Below, piece by piece: positions 7,487-16,367 of a stretch of DNA of 64,000 nt. A program made the position numbers and the translations under genes. The notes below the pieces were generated by a model. The model did no database searches and was not told where the DNA came from. It was given only the letters and a program-made list of their open reading frames with translations. The DNA comes from Rhodothermus profundi. Its GTDB lineage: Bacteria; Bacteroidota; Rhodothermia; Rhodothermales; Rhodothermaceae. The stretch spans positions 59,849 to 123,848 of the forward strand of contig NZ_FRAU01000010.1 of the NCBI RefSeq assembly GCF_900142415.1, written 5' to 3'. The first letter of the stretch is position 1, and every line of letters begins with the position of its first letter.

Positions 7487-8007
7487 CCTAAGGTCTGACT
7501 GAAGTCGCGGTGCCCAAAGTAATGCAGCACGTATGGCAACTTGCGCAGTTTGTCGGCACCAAAGCCCGGCAATCTGGCTACGCGCGCCTGCACCTCGGGC
7601 AGCGGTGCCCCATCGGCCCATAGCTGAGCGGCCTGCCCATTGTAATGCCGGCAGAGGGAGTGCGCCACAGCTTGCGTTAGCGCAGCCATCCGATTGGTAA
7701 AGCGATGGACGGCCGGTTTTTCGGCGAACAGCCGTTGCAGCGTCTCCAGCGGCATCGCTGCAATGCGGCTTAGATCGAGATGGCCCAGACGGTTGCGCAG
7801 TCGAATGGGCCCGGTAAAAGCAAACTCAGCGCGCACGCGCTGATCGTAAAGAAGCCCCAGCAGCACCGCGTTTGCGTCCTGGCGCAGATAGGCGTCGGCT
7901 TCCGGGTCGCCGGTGAGCGTTCCCGCCAGGTGGAAGCGGTGCATCATGCGCACAAAGCCCCCCTCTAAATCGCCGGGGTCCAGCGGGGGGATAGGGGATA
8001 GGTTCAT
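7471..8007 (-). CDS. HhH-GPD family base-excision repair-like protein
   Basis: The 178-residue protein matches the pattern of a small uncharacterised HhH-GPD family: an N-terminal LTGDPEADAYL segment, LLGLLYDQRVRAEFAF in place of the usual DQQV helix, PAVHRFTNRMA, and a helix-hairpin-helix LPGFGADKLRKL near residues 145-160. Related DNA glycosylases flip damaged bases out of DNA in the cytoplasm; here no Fe-S cysteines are seen and the substrate is unknown. ATG 8007 was chosen because it overlaps the hemB stop as ATGA, a sign of translational coupling; a longer in-frame start at 8019 lies inside hemB. It is the last gene of the cysS-hemB run. Confidence 0.72.
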   Translation of the reverse strand: MNLSPIPPLDPGDLEGGFVRMMHRFHLAGTLTGDPEADAYLRQDANAVLLGLLYDQRVRAEFAFTGPIRLRNRLGHLDLSRIAAMPLETLQRLFAEKPAVHRFTNRMAALTQAVAHSLCRHYNGQAAQLWADGAPLPEVQARVARLPGFGADKLRKLPYVLHYFGHRDFSQTLGVLNG

Positions 8008-9032
8008 TCCTGAAGCCATTGGGCTACCTGGCGAGCAAAGTAGGTGAGAATCACATCAGCCCCGGCGCGGCGAATCGCCGTGAGCGCTTCAAGTACCGTG
8101 GCTTTCTCGTCGAGCCAGCCGTTCCGGGCGGCCGCTTTCAGCATGGCATATTCGCCACTGACCTGATAGGCGGCGACTGGAACCTCAGAGGCCTGGCGCA
8201 CGCGAAAGATGACGTCCAGATAGGGCAGTGCCGGCTTAACCATGACCATATCGGCGCCTTCGTCAAGGTCCAGCCGCAGCTCACGCAGGGCCTCCCGAGC
8301 GTTGGCCGGGTCCATCTGGTAGGTTTTTTTGTCCGGGGGCACCCCTGGACGGTGGCGGGGGGCTGAGTCAAGCGCGTCTCGGAAAGGACCGTAGAAGGCA
8401 GAGGCGTATTTGGCCGTATAGGACAGGATAGCTACTTCCGTAAAACCGGCTTCGTCCAGGGCGCGACGGATCGCTCCAACCCGGCCGTCCATCATGTCTG
8501 ACGGGGCTACAATATCAGCGCCGGCCTGCGCCTGCACAACGGCCATGCGGGCCAGGATGGCTACAGTTTCGTCGTTGAGAATGCGGCCGTCGCGCACGAT
8601 TCCATCGTGCCCGTCTGACGAGTACGGGTCCAGGGCAACGTCCGTGATCACCAGCAACTCCGGCACAGCGTCCTTAACGGCTCGAATAGCACGCAGGTAA
8701 AGGCCATCCGGGTTGAGCGCCTCGCGGCCATCGGGCGTTTTCAGCGATTCATCCAACGCCGGAAACAACGCCACAGCCGGAATTCCCAGCGCATGCAGGG
8801 CTCGGGCTTCGCAGACCAGCTCATCAATGCTGAGCCGGTACTGACCGGGCATAGATGGCACTTCCTGCCGCACGCCCGTGCCCTCGACCACAAACAAGGG
8901 GGCCACCAGGTGATCTACGGATAGATGCGTTTCGCGCACCATGCGCCGAATGCCTTCGGTGCGGCGTAGCCGGCGTGGGCGCTCAACCAGGGAAAGCAAC
9001 GCGCGTTGCGTGTCCACCGTCTGGATACCCAT
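8004..9032 (-). CDS. hemB: Delta-aminolevulinic acid dehydratase (porphobilinogen synthase)
   Basis: HemB condenses two 5-aminolevulinate molecules into porphobilinogen, an early step of haem synthesis. The 342-residue protein contains the two active-site lysine regions, SYTAKYASAFYGPFRD and MVMVKPALPYLD (Schiff-base lysine). The metal loop reads DVALDPYSSDGHDG: the cysteines of zinc-type HemB are replaced by Asp, Ser and Asp, as in the magnesium-type enzymes of Pseudomonas. ATG 9032 was chosen because GAGG lies 7 bases upstream (9043-9040); a TTG at 9059 would overlap cysS. The gene is 19 bases downstream of cysS and overlaps the next gene by 4 bases. Confidence 0.96.
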   Translation of the reverse strand: MGIQTVDTQRALLSLVERPRRLRRTEGIRRMVRETHLSVDHLVAPLFVVEGTGVRQEVPSMPGQYRLSIDELVCEARALHALGIPAVALFPALDESLKTPDGREALNPDGLYLRAIRAVKDAVPELLVITDVALDPYSSDGHDGIVRDGRILNDETVAILARMAVVQAQAGADIVAPSDMMDGRVGAIRRALDEAGFTEVAILSYTAKYASAFYGPFRDALDSAPRHRPGVPPDKKTYQMDPANAREALRELRLDLDEGADMVMVKPALPYLDVIFRVRQASEVPVAAYQVSGEYAMLKAAARNGWLDEKATVLEALTAIRRAGADVILTYFARQVAQWLQE

Positions 9033-9051
9033 AAGCCATCCTCGGATCGGG

Positions 9052-10566
9052 TTACACAAGCACTTTGCGGCGCCAGCGAGTACCTTCGGGGGTGTCCATC
9101 ACTTCGATGCCCATCTGCTGCAACTGTTCGCGGATGGCATCGGCGCGGGCGAAGTCCCGAGCCCGCCGCGCGGCGTCACGCTCGGCCAGCAGGCGCTCAA
9201 CTTTTTCTACAAACGGATCCTTTTCGCGGCGCGCATGACTGCAGGGACGCTCCGGTGCATAAACAAAGCCCAGCAGCGCATCAATGCGTTCCAGCCAGTG
9301 GCGGGCGCTCTGGGCCGACGCCCGATTGAGCTGATCGCCAAAGCCCAGAATGAGCTTGACGCCTTCCAACGCAGCCGCCAGCGCAACCGGCGTGTTCAGG
9401 TCATCGCAGAGCGCTTCCAGCGTTTTATCGTAAATCGCAGAAAGACGATCGCCGATGCGATCCGGTCCGGGACGACTATGCTGCAACGCAGCTTCGACGC
9501 GCCGGGCAGCTTCCTGGTAGCGCTGGACAATACGGACGCTGTCGCGCAGGTGTTTGCGGGTGAAGTTGAGCGGCTCACGGTACTTGCCGGAAATGAGCGC
9601 ATAGCGCAGTGCCATTGGATCAATGCCCTGGCCGCCCGCTTCGGGAGGAAGGATGAGCTCACGTACGGTAAAGAAATTGCCCTTCGACTTGGACATTTTC
9701 TCCCCTTCGACAAGCAGGAAACGCGTATGAACCCAGTAGCGGGCCAGGGGCTTTCCAGTGAGACTTTCGGCCTGGGCGATTTCACATTCATGGTGCGGAA
9801 AAATCAGGTCTTCACCACCCAGATGCAGGTCGAACGTTGTGCCCAGGTATTCCATGGACATGACCGAGCACTCGATATGCCAGCCCGGGAAGCCCCAGCC
9901 CCAGGGGCTGTACCACTGCATCAGGTGTTTTTCGTCCTTTTTCCACAGGGCAAAGTCGCGTGGGTCGCGTTTCTCAGGGTCTTTCACGACGTCGCGTACG
10001 GCCTGGGCGAGCTGTTCCGGGTCGCGGTTACCCGACAGTTTGCCATAGTCGGGGAAGCTGGGCACATGAAAGTACACGCCCTGGCGCGTTTCGTAGGCGT
10101 GCCCCGTTTCGACCAGTTGTTCGATGGCAAGAATTTGCTGGCGGATGTGTTCGGTAGCTCGGGGACGGACGTCCGGTTCAAGCAGCTTGAGCGCGCGCCA
10201 GTCGTCCAGGAAAGCTTGCGTGTAGTATCGGGCCAGATCCCAGATATTGGGAAAGCGGCGTCCTTCTTCGGCGCGCAAGGCGCGCTCCAGTTTGTCTTCG
10301 CCGGTAGCGTCGGCGTAGTCGTCCACGGTCAGGTGCCCCACATCGGTGATATTGCAGACGTAGATTGTCTGCCAGCCCAGCGCCTGGGCTACGCGGACAA
10401 TCAGGTCGGCTGTCAGGAAGCTTCGGAAGTTGCCAATATGCGCGTAAGTGTAGACGGTAGGCCCACAGGCGTACAGCCGAAGTCGGTTACGCTCCAGGGG
10501 ATAGACAGGCTCGATCGTGCGGGTTAGCGTGTTGTACAAACGCAGCGTTCTGGAAGAACCCTCCAT
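9052..10566 (-). CDS. cysS: Cysteinyl-tRNA synthetase
   Basis: A class I aminoacyl-tRNA synthetase that charges tRNA-Cys. The 504-residue protein shows the zinc and ATP-binding signatures in order: CGPTVY and HIGN near residues 30-45, [10 protein letters not shown] with HHECEIAQ (zinc ligands), and KMSKSKGN. The C-terminal region is the usual DALR and anticodon-binding part. ATG 10566 begins just before the conserved LRLYNTLT segment; the frame stays open upstream to 10839, but that extension overlaps moaB and has no similarity to the family, so it was excluded. It is followed at 19 bases by hemB and preceded by moaB at 67 bases on the same strand. Confidence 0.97.
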   Translation of the reverse strand: MEGSSRTLRLYNTLTRTIEPVYPLERNRLRLYACGPTVYTYAHIGNFRSFLTADLIVRVAQALGWQTIYVCNITDVGHLTVDDYADATGEDKLERALRAEEGRRFPNIWDLARYYTQAFLDDWRALKLLEPDVRPRATEHIRQQILAIEQLVETGHAYETRQGVYFHVPSFPDYGKLSGNRDPEQLAQAVRDVVKDPEKRDPRDFALWKKDEKHLMQWYSPWGWGFPGWHIECSVMSMEYLGTTFDLHLGGEDLIFPHHECEIAQAESLTGKPLARYWVHTRFLLVEGEKMSKSKGNFFTVRELILPPEAGGQGIDPMALRYALISGKYREPLNFTRKHLRDSVRIVQRYQEAARRVEAALQHSRPGPDRIGDRLSAIYDKTLEALCDDLNTPVALAAALEGVKLILGFGDQLNRASAQSARHWLERIDALLGFVYAPERPCSHARREKDPFVEKVERLLAERDAARRARDFARADAIREQLQQMGIEVMDTPEGTRWRRKVLV

Positions 10567-10633
10567 GGGATGCTGTAGCGGTTGCTGGCTTCCGGCGCAC
10601 TCTAACGGTCCGGCGCGCGTCGGGTTGCAGGCA

Positions 10634-11149
10634 TCAGGAGGTGGGTTGGTGGCGTCGAATTTCCCAGACCAGATGGCGCAGTTCGGGCAGAATGAGTCGG
10701 TCAAGGGCCAGCTTGACTGCGTTGAGCGACCCGGGCATGGAAAAAATGAGCGTGTTGCGATAGACGCCGCCAATCGCCCGCGAGAGCATGGCGCCGCTTC
10801 CGATTTCCTGGAAGGAGAGCATGCGGAAGAGCTCTCCAAAACCGGGCATCGTTTTTTCGAGGCGGGCGGCTACGACTTCGTAGGTGGTGTCGCGGTCGCT
10901 GATGCCTGTGCCGCCGTTGGTCAGAATCACGTCCACCTGTCCGGCCAGCTCGTCGAGCAACGCCCCGATTTTGTCGGGCTCGTCAGGAACGATAGTGTAA
11001 TGGGCAACCTGGTGGCCGTGTGCCTCAAGGCGCTTGCGAATAAGCGTGCCGCTTCGGTCGGTTTCCTCGGTGCGGGTGTCGCTGATGGTAACGACAGCGC
11101 AACGGGCCGTCAGGCTACGCGCTGCTTCCTGGTGCTGTTCGTAGCTCAT
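10634..11149 (-). CDS. moaB: Molybdenum cofactor biosynthesis protein MoaB/MogA family
   Basis: The family binds and adenylylates molybdopterin before molybdenum insertion. The 171-residue protein has the signature TNGGTGISDRD, the flanking VVTISDTRT and the GSGAMLSRA and FSMPGS segments. Length fits MoaB. ATG 11149 was chosen; the frame upstream overlaps yidD. It starts 4 bases after the yidD stop. A molybdenum enzyme of the sulfite-oxidase fold (MsrP) is encoded elsewhere in this window, at 21378-22325, so the cofactor has at least one user here. MogA rather than MoaB function cannot be excluded by eye. Confidence 0.9.
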   Translation of the reverse strand: MSYEQHQEAARSLTARCAVVTISDTRTEETDRSGTLIRKRLEAHGHQVAHYTIVPDEPDKIGALLDELAGQVDVILTNGGTGISDRDTTYEVVAARLEKTMPGFGELFRMLSFQEIGSGAMLSRAIGGVYRNTLIFSMPGSLNAVKLALDRLILPELRHLVWEIRRHQPTS

Positions 11150-11153
11150 GGGT

Positions 11154-11441
11154 TTACGGGTCGGAAGGTTTGGGACGCGACTCGCCAAACCAGCGGGGCG
11201 GATCATAGCCATAGCCGCCCCAGGGATGGCACCGGGCCAGCCGCCAGAGCGTCAGGATCAGGCCTCGGATAGCTCCGTATTTCCGAAACGCTTCAATGGC
11301 ATAGTTGGAGCAGGTCGGCGTGTAGCGGCAGGATGCAGGCAGGTGGGGACTCAGGAGTACCTGATAGGCCCGCACCAGCCCGATCAGTAGCTGCCGGGGC
11401 ACGTGCCACAGAAAGCGGCCGATGGCTTGGAGTACTTGCAT
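11154..11441 (-). CDS. yidD: Membrane protein insertion efficiency factor YidD
   Basis: The 95-residue product has the full YidD pattern: an N-terminal amphipathic helix ([15 protein letters not shown]), then [11 protein letters not shown] with two cysteines, then [16 protein letters not shown]. YidD helps the YidC insertase at the inner face of the cytoplasmic membrane. ATG 11441 is preferred to TTG 11456. It usually sits beside rnpA and yidC; here it is instead between a SleB-like hydrolase gene (36 bases upstream) and moaB (4 bases downstream). The identity is firm from the cysteine motif. Confidence 0.94.
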   Translation of the reverse strand: MQVLQAIGRFLWHVPRQLLIGLVRAYQVLLSPHLPASCRYTPTCSNYAIEAFRKYGAIRGLILTLWRLARCHPWGGYGYDPPRWFGESRPKPSDP

Positions 11442-11477
11442 AGCAAGAATTTCCAAACGCCCAGGCAGGCTGGTGGT

Positions 11478-12188
11478 TCACTCCTGGCCGGGACGACGGG
11501 GCGGGATAGGACGCACCGGGCGCGGAATGCGTCCGGAAGGACGCAGCCAATCCCAGCGACGTGACAGGCGAGCCGGACGGGCCGGGACCGAAGTGCGTGG
11601 AGCGGGCTCCGGGTCCAGCCGGGCGTCGATGCCGTCAAAAAACTGAAAACGCTCCGGATCGATATGGGCCACGGCGGGTCCCTGAAAAGGCCGGGCCGCT
11701 CGGGCCCAGGGGGGTGGCTCGTTGGTAGGCATAGAGAGGGGGCTGTAGAAATGGCGCACCGTAATCGGGAATGGCCGGGCCGAAGGGGGCGCCTGAAAGA
11801 CTTCCAGCGCGATACGCAGGGCTTGTTGCCAACCTGGCGCCGTGGAGCGGGGCGTTAGATTCAAGATGAGATCACGGCGTGGAGTGGGGCGGTTGAAGGC
11901 GCTGAACTGGCGAGGTTCCAGCACGACCTCGCGATAGGTATCGCCCCGGTAGCGGGTCTCCACACGGTTGCGCACAACCCACGCAATCAGGCGCTGTTCT
12001 TCAGGCCGATTGCTTTCGGAGTAGATGCACCGGGCCAGCCAGAGCACCTCATCCTGTTCCAGCAGCGAAAGGCGTCGAAAAGCGGCCATCAGGTCGATGT
12101 GGCTCAGTGAATCGGGGGAAGCGGCCGCTTTTACCTCTCCCAGAAATAGCAGCAACCACAACCAGAGAATGATACGGCGTCGTATCAT
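11478..12188 (-). CDS. SleB-like cell wall hydrolase, exported
   Basis: The 236-residue protein starts with a signal-type segment (about residues 1-22: IRRRIILWLWLLLFLG). The core, EVLWLARCIYSESNRPEEQ followed by LIAWVVRNRVE, matches the Hydrolase_2/SleB family, in which the glutamate of YSES is the likely catalytic acid for cutting peptidoglycan glycan strands. The C-terminal 50 residues are rich in Pro and Arg and probably disordered or wall-binding. ATG 12188 was preferred to an upstream ATG at 12209 because it places the positive charges directly before the hydrophobic core. It is the first gene of the minus-strand run to 7471. In a non-sporulating relative it would act in wall turnover. 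Confidence 0.78.
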   Translation of the reverse strand: MIRRRIILWLWLLLFLGEVKAAASPDSLSHIDLMAAFRRLSLLEQDEVLWLARCIYSESNRPEEQRLIAWVVRNRVETRYRGDTYREVVLEPRQFSAFNRPTPRRDLILNLTPRSTAPGWQQALRIALEVFQAPPSARPFPITVRHFYSPLSMPTNEPPPWARAARPFQGPAVAHIDPERFQFFDGIDARLDPEPAPRTSVPARPARLSRRWDWLRPSGRIPRPVRPIPPRRPGQE

Positions 12189-12352
12189 AGCACGTGCTGG
12201 TGCGCTCAAAAGAGTCCGTTGACATCAGGTCAAAAGATGTGCCTGGTGGAAAGCCCCGCTTCGCGTTAAAAGTTCATGAGCGGACAGGCGCGCGGCCTGA
12301 AAAACTGGTATTTTCCGGAAAGAAAAGTTTTCCGTAAACAGGGCAGAAGGCT

Positions 12353-12748
12353 ATGGATATGCAGGCGCTGCTGGACGTGGTCCGGTTCAACGAGCAGGGG
12401 CTGGTGCCGGCAATTGCGCAGGATGTCGAAACAGGCGAAATCCTGATGGTGGCCTACATGAATGAAGCAACTTTGCGGCAGACGCTGGAGACCGGTCTGA
12501 TGACGTACTGGAGTCGGTCGCGCCAGGAGGTCTGGGTGAAAGGGGCTACCAGCGGTCATACGCAGGAGGTGCGTGAAGTGCGCGTTGATTGCGACGGGGA
12601 TGTGCTGCTGTTCAAGGTGAAGCAAAACGGTGGGGCGGCGTGCCACACAGGACACCGGTCCTGCTTTTACCGGAAGCTGGAAAACGGAAAGCTGGTAGAA
12701 ACTGACGCACCCGTTTTCGATCCGGCACAGGTGTATCGGAAGGAGTAG
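12353..12748 (+). CDS. hisI: Phosphoribosyl-AMP cyclohydrolase
   Basis: HisI opens the purine ring of phosphoribosyl-AMP, the third step of histidine synthesis. The 131-residue protein has all metal-ligand motifs: the VKGATSGHTQ segment, DCDGDVLLFKV (magnesium aspartates) and AACHTGHRSCFYR (zinc cysteines and histidine). It is the stand-alone cyclohydrolase, without the HisE pyrophosphohydrolase domain. The start at ATG 12353 follows GGGCAGAAGG, an acceptable ribosome-binding site. It is not in a his operon: the neighbours are a divergent hydrolase and a 300-base structured gap. Confidence 0.96.
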   Translation: MDMQALLDVVRFNEQGLVPAIAQDVETGEILMVAYMNEATLRQTLETGLMTYWSRSRQEVWVKGATSGHTQEVREVRVDCDGDVLLFKVKQNGGAACHTGHRSCFYRKLENGKLVETDAPVFDPAQVYRKE

Positions 12749-13057
12749 CCGCCTCAAAGCGCGCGCTGTTCGCTGCGACGCAGAAAGCCCGGGTGCAGAA
12801 GGCTAAGATGCGGGCAGAAAGAGGCGTGCGGCTGTATGCAAGATTAGGAGATCTGGAGGGGCTATGGCATCGAAGAGGGACGATGCATGGATAACCTCAA
12901 AAAGGGCGCAGGCCTGCCGGTTTGACCCAGCATGCAGACCCGACTGGAGGCCTATGGCAGGTGGGGTCAATCATCATGCGCAGGCCTCCAGATCAGATAA
13001 TCGAAACGCTACCGGCGCCGGATCGTTTGTCTGGGGCAGCATGTGCAGCGTAGCAAC
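12749..13057 (+). other. 309-base gap between hisI and the TPR gene
   Basis: No credible coding region. An ORF at 12864-13061 has no ribosome-binding site and no protein-like pattern. A long-range pair, GCCGCCTC just after the hisI stop against GAGGC and GCGGCT near 12825, and the interleaved repeats at 12906-12991 suggest structured RNA. Confidence 0.5.
12906..12991 (+). other. Interleaved inverted repeats, pseudoknot-like
   Basis: TTGACCC (12922-12928) pairs with GGGTCAA (12964-12970), and CTGGAGGCCT (12944-12953) pairs with AGGCCTCCAG (12982-12991). The order A-B-A'-B' is that of an H-type pseudoknot. A third element, GGCCTGC (12911-12917), could pair with GCAGGCC (12980-12986) instead, which would be an alternative state. 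The element ends 66 bases before the TPR gene. I do not recognise it as a known riboswitch class. Confidence 0.45.
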
Positions 13058-14191
13058 ATGAGCGAGACCGTTACCCAACTGGAAGCAGCGAAAAGTCAGT
13101 TGCTTCTGCAGCGGGCGCGAGCAGCGCACGCGAGCAGTCAATTTGCCGAGGCAGCGCGGCTATATCTGGCAGCAGCCCGGCTATTGCAGAAACGTCCGGA
13201 GCAGCAGGCAGCGGCTTTGCTCGAAGCAGCGCATGCGCTGCGCCTGGTCGGGTACTTTCGCCGGGCGCTTCAACTGTACGCCCGGGTGCAGGCCCTCGCC
13301 CATAAAGTGGGGGACGAAGCGCTCTGGATGGACGCCCGGGTTGGTGAGGGGATGGCCCGTCGCGCTATGGGCGATCTGGAAGCGGCGATCACCTGCTTCC
13401 GGGAAGCCCTGGCATACTACGAGGCGCAACACGATACGGAAGGCATTGGCTACACGCTCTGGTGCCTGGGAGGGGCGCTTCGGCTGACCGGAGCGTTTGA
13501 TGAAGCGCTTGATTGCCTGCTGGAAGCGCTGGCAATCTTTGAAGACGAAGCGCCTTCAACGGCCGAGGGGTACGTGCGCTGTGCGCTTGGTGGATTAAGC
13601 CGAATGCGCGGGGCATACGATGCTTCGCTGGCCTACTATCAGGCAGCCGAGCGTATACTCACCGCTTGCGACGATCTGTTTGGCCGCGCCTATGCTGCCT
13701 GTGGCATGGCCAACGCCTATCGGATGCTCGGGGAAGTCGAAGCAGCCCACCACTACTTTACCCAGGCTCAGCAGCGCTACCATCAGATAGGGGATCGGGT
13801 CAGCTACGCGTACACGCTCTGGGGAGAAGGAACGCTCTTTAAAATAACCCACCGGCTGACGCAGGCCCGTGAACGGTTTCGGCAGGCGCTGCAGCTCTTC
13901 CGAGCTACCGGTGATGATCGGGGCATTGCGTATGCTTACACCGGTCTGGCCGAACTGCTACTGCTTGAAGATCGTGCGCCGAAGCAGGCGCTGCGCTATC
14001 TGGAAGCTGCTCGGGAGCGAGCAACGCGGCACGGCTATACGTTCGAGCGGTTGCATGCCGAGTTGCTGTTGCACCTTTCTGGTCTCAAGCCGGTCAAAGG
14101 AGGGATAGAGGCGCTTCAAGAAGCCTACCGCCGCTGCGGTTCGCAATGGCTTGAAGGACTCCCTCTCGCTCTTCCGTTGAACATTCCGTAG
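13058..14191 (+). CDS. Tetratricopeptide repeat protein
   Basis: The 377-residue protein is made of about eight helix pairs of TPR type from residue 20 to 360, for example ASSQFAEAARLYLAAARLL, GDLEAAITCFREALAYY and GEVEAAHHYFTQAQQRY, where the conserved A/G/Y spacing is easy to see. There is no signal peptide, membrane segment or catalytic domain, so it should be a cytoplasmic scaffold. ATG 13058 is taken as the start; an in-frame ATG at 13043 would add five residues. Its stop is 2 bases from the GH32 start, so the two are translated from one message. The partner of the scaffold is not evident. Confidence 0.85.
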   Translation: MSETVTQLEAAKSQLLLQRARAAHASSQFAEAARLYLAAARLLQKRPEQQAAALLEAAHALRLVGYFRRALQLYARVQALAHKVGDEALWMDARVGEGMARRAMGDLEAAITCFREALAYYEAQHDTEGIGYTLWCLGGALRLTGAFDEALDCLLEALAIFEDEAPSTAEGYVRCALGGLSRMRGAYDASLAYYQAAERILTACDDLFGRAYAACGMANAYRMLGEVEAAHHYFTQAQQRYHQIGDRVSYAYTLWGEGTLFKITHRLTQARERFRQALQLFRATGDDRGIAYAYTGLAELLLLEDRAPKQALRYLEAARERATRHGYTFERLHAELLLHLSGLKPVKGGIEALQEAYRRCGSQWLEGLPLALPLNIP

Positions 14192-14193
14192 TC

Positions 14194-15600
14194 ATGCCCC
14201 GCGAAGACTGGCCCCGCCCGTTGTTGCATGGAACGCCGCCTCGGGGGTTCATGAACGATCCGAACGGACTGGTTTATCACCAGGGCCGCTATCACTTCTT
14301 TTATCAACATAATCCCCAGGCTCCTGTCTGGGGACATATGAGCTGGGGGCACGCTGTCGGACGCTCCCTGTTGGACTGGGAAGACCAGCCCGTTGCGCTG
14401 CCGGAGCAACCCGACCACATGGTGTTTTCGGGGTCAGCCGTGGTCGATAAAGCAAATGCCGCAGGCTTTGGAGCCGGGGCCTTGGTAGCGATCTACACAG
14501 CGCACTACCGGGATGATCGGGAAGCGCAATGCCTGGCCTACAGCCTGGATGGTGGGCAGCAATGGGCATTTTACGAAGAAAATCCGGTGCTGGTGGATCC
14601 AGAGCGACCGCACGTTCGCGACCCACAGGTGTTCTGGTATGCCCCCGGAAACTACTGGGTGATGGCGGTAGCCCGAGCCGACGAGCGGCAGGTAGCTTTT
14701 TACGCCTCAGACAATCTGAGGCGCTGGGCGCTGCTGAGCACGTTTGGTCCGGCCGGATGCTGGCAGGCGTCGCCCCACTGGGAGTGTCCGGCGCTGCTCG
14801 AACTACCGGTGGAAGGAACCGACCGCACGCACTGGCTGCTGAAAGTTGATGTGGACAGGGGAGCACCGATGGGCGGCTCAGGGGCTCAGTATTTCACCGG
14901 CCATTTTGACGGAACGCACTTCGTGCCCGACGACCCTCCTGAGACGGTGCGCTGGGCAGAGGCCGGTCCTGACTTTTATGCAGCGCAGGCTTTCAATCAC
15001 ATGCCTGATAGACGTTGCGTGTGGCTCGGCTGGATGAACAACTGGCGCTACGCGAACGTGCTTCCCACCGCTCCATGGCGTGGCATGCTAACGATCCCTC
15101 GGGAGCTATCACTGAAGGAAACTAGCGGACGCTACGATCTGGTGCAGCGCCCCTGCCGGGAATGCTATGAGCAAATGCTGCCGGCGGAGCGTTTGCCGAT
15201 CAGGCGGCCGTTTCCGTTGCCTGCAGCAGGTCTGATGCGGCTCCGGATTGCTGCTGGGGGCCGCGGCGCGTTTCGCTGCCACTTCTTCACCGGCACAACA
15301 TCTGGCGTTGTGCTGGGCTATGATGCCGAGCACCGGCGGCTTTTTTTAGATCGTCGCGCGGCTGGTCAGACCGACTTCTCGCCTGCCTTTCCAGGCCTTT
15401 TTCAAGCATCGCTTCCTCATGATGTGCCGAGCGAGCTCGAACTGGAAATCCTTTTCGACCGCTACAGTCTCGAAGTGTTTGTCCCGGAGGCTCGGCTCGT
15501 GCTGAGCGCGTTGGTTTTTCCGAAGCCGGGAGATTGCGCAGGGCAAATCATAGCAGACCGCCTGCTCATTTCGACGGAGCTGTACCGATTAGAAGCGTAA
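14194..15600 (+). CDS. Glycoside hydrolase family 32 (beta-fructosidase), cytoplasmic
   Basis: The 468-residue enzyme shows the three GH32 motifs in order: GFMNDPNG (nucleophile Asp, residues about 21-28), VRDPQVFW (transition-state Asp) and WECPALLEL (acid/base Glu). The five-blade propeller is followed by a C-terminal beta-sandwich with SLEVFVPEARLVLSA, typical of the family. No signal peptide is seen, so it acts inside the cell on sucrose, sucrose-6-phosphate or imported fructo-oligosaccharides; the sequence alone does not choose between invertase, sucrose-6-phosphate hydrolase and exo-inulinase. It begins 2 bases after the TPR gene and ends 29 bases before lutA, an unusual arrangement. 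No fructose transporter is adjacent. Confidence 0.93.
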   Translation: MPREDWPRPLLHGTPPRGFMNDPNGLVYHQGRYHFFYQHNPQAPVWGHMSWGHAVGRSLLDWEDQPVALPEQPDHMVFSGSAVVDKANAAGFGAGALVAIYTAHYRDDREAQCLAYSLDGGQQWAFYEENPVLVDPERPHVRDPQVFWYAPGNYWVMAVARADERQVAFYASDNLRRWALLSTFGPAGCWQASPHWECPALLELPVEGTDRTHWLLKVDVDRGAPMGGSGAQYFTGHFDGTHFVPDDPPETVRWAEAGPDFYAAQAFNHMPDRRCVWLGWMNNWRYANVLPTAPWRGMLTIPRELSLKETSGRYDLVQRPCRECYEQMLPAERLPIRRPFPLPAAGLMRLRIAAGGRGAFRCHFFTGTTSGVVLGYDAEHRRLFLDRRAAGQTDFSPAFPGLFQASLPHDVPSELELEILFDRYSLEVFVPEARLVLSALVFPKPGDCAGQIIADRLLISTELYRLEA

Positions 15601-15629
15601 TTTTCATCAGCAAGCGGCAGAGACGCGAT

Positions 15630-16367
15630 ATGACGGTCGCGCTTTTTGTACCCTGCTATGTGGACCTGTTTTATCCGCACGTTGCGCGCGCAACGTGGAC
15701 GCTATTAGAGCGGCTGGGCTGTCGCGTTGAGGTTCCGCTTTCCCAGACCTGCTGCGGACAGCCGCTGGCCAATGCCGGTTTCGCTGAGCAGGCGCGGCCG
15801 GTGATGGCGCATTTTGTACAGGTTTTTGCAGCGTACGACTATATTGTAGCTCCTTCCGGAAGCTGCGTCTACCACGTGCGGCGACATCTGGAGGCAGCCG
15901 ATGCGGATGCCGTCCGTCGCGTGCAGACGCGCACCTATGAGCTATGCCAGTTTTTGCGCGACGTGCTGCGGGTTGAGAAAATTTCGGCGTACTTTCCATA
16001 CCGGGTGGTGGTTCATGATAGCTGCCATGGTTTGCGAGGTCTGGGGTTAGGGTGTCCGTCTGAGCGCATGCAGGCGTCCTACAGCGTAGTGCGCGATCTG
16101 CTGCGGCAGGTTGAGGGACTGGAGCTGGTCGAACCGTCTCGCCCTGACGAATGCTGCGGCTTTGGCGGTACATTTGCGATAGAGGAAGCAGCCGTATCCG
16201 TGCGTATGGGACAGGACCGTCTTGAGGATTTTTTGCAGGCCGGTGCTGAAGTGGTGACCGGCACCGACATGTCCTGCCTGATGCACCTGGAAGGGTTGGC
16301 GCGACGGCAGAGGTTGCCCCTGCGCTTTGTACATATCGCCGAAATTCTGACCGGGAACGTCCCATGA
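15630..16367 (+). CDS. lutA: L-lactate utilisation protein LutA (CCG-domain Fe-S protein)
   Basis: The 245-residue protein carries two cysteine-rich CCG domains, seen as QTCCGQPLANAG (about residue 45) and PDECCGFGGTFA (about residue 175), which hold a cubane or other iron-sulfur centre. LutA is part of the LutABC complex that oxidises L-lactate to pyruvate. ATG 15630 was chosen because it directly precedes the conserved TVALFVPCYVDLFYP start; the frame upstream runs into the GH32 gene. The stop overlaps the lutB start by 4 bases (ATGA), the usual sign of coupling in this operon. Confidence 0.93.
   Translation: MTVALFVPCYVDLFYPHVARATWTLLERLGCRVEVPLSQTCCGQPLANAGFAEQARPVMAHFVQVFAAYDYIVAPSGSCVYHVRRHLEAADADAVRRVQTRTYELCQFLRDVLRVEKISAYFPYRVVVHDSCHGLRGLGLGCPSERMQASYSVVRDLLRQVEGLELVEPSRPDECCGFGGTFAIEEAAVSVRMGQDRLEDFLQAGAEVVTGTDMSCLMHLEGLARRQRLPLRFVHIAEILTGNVP

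Noticed and set aside
13001..13014. CGAAACGCTACC, a partial LacI-type operator before the TPR gene
   Set aside because: Only the AANCGNT core matches; the outer bases do not, and no promoter is placed correctly.
12864..13061. Small open frame in the gap after hisI
   Set aside because: No ribosome-binding site, no recognisable pattern, and it crosses the structured element and runs into the TPR gene start.
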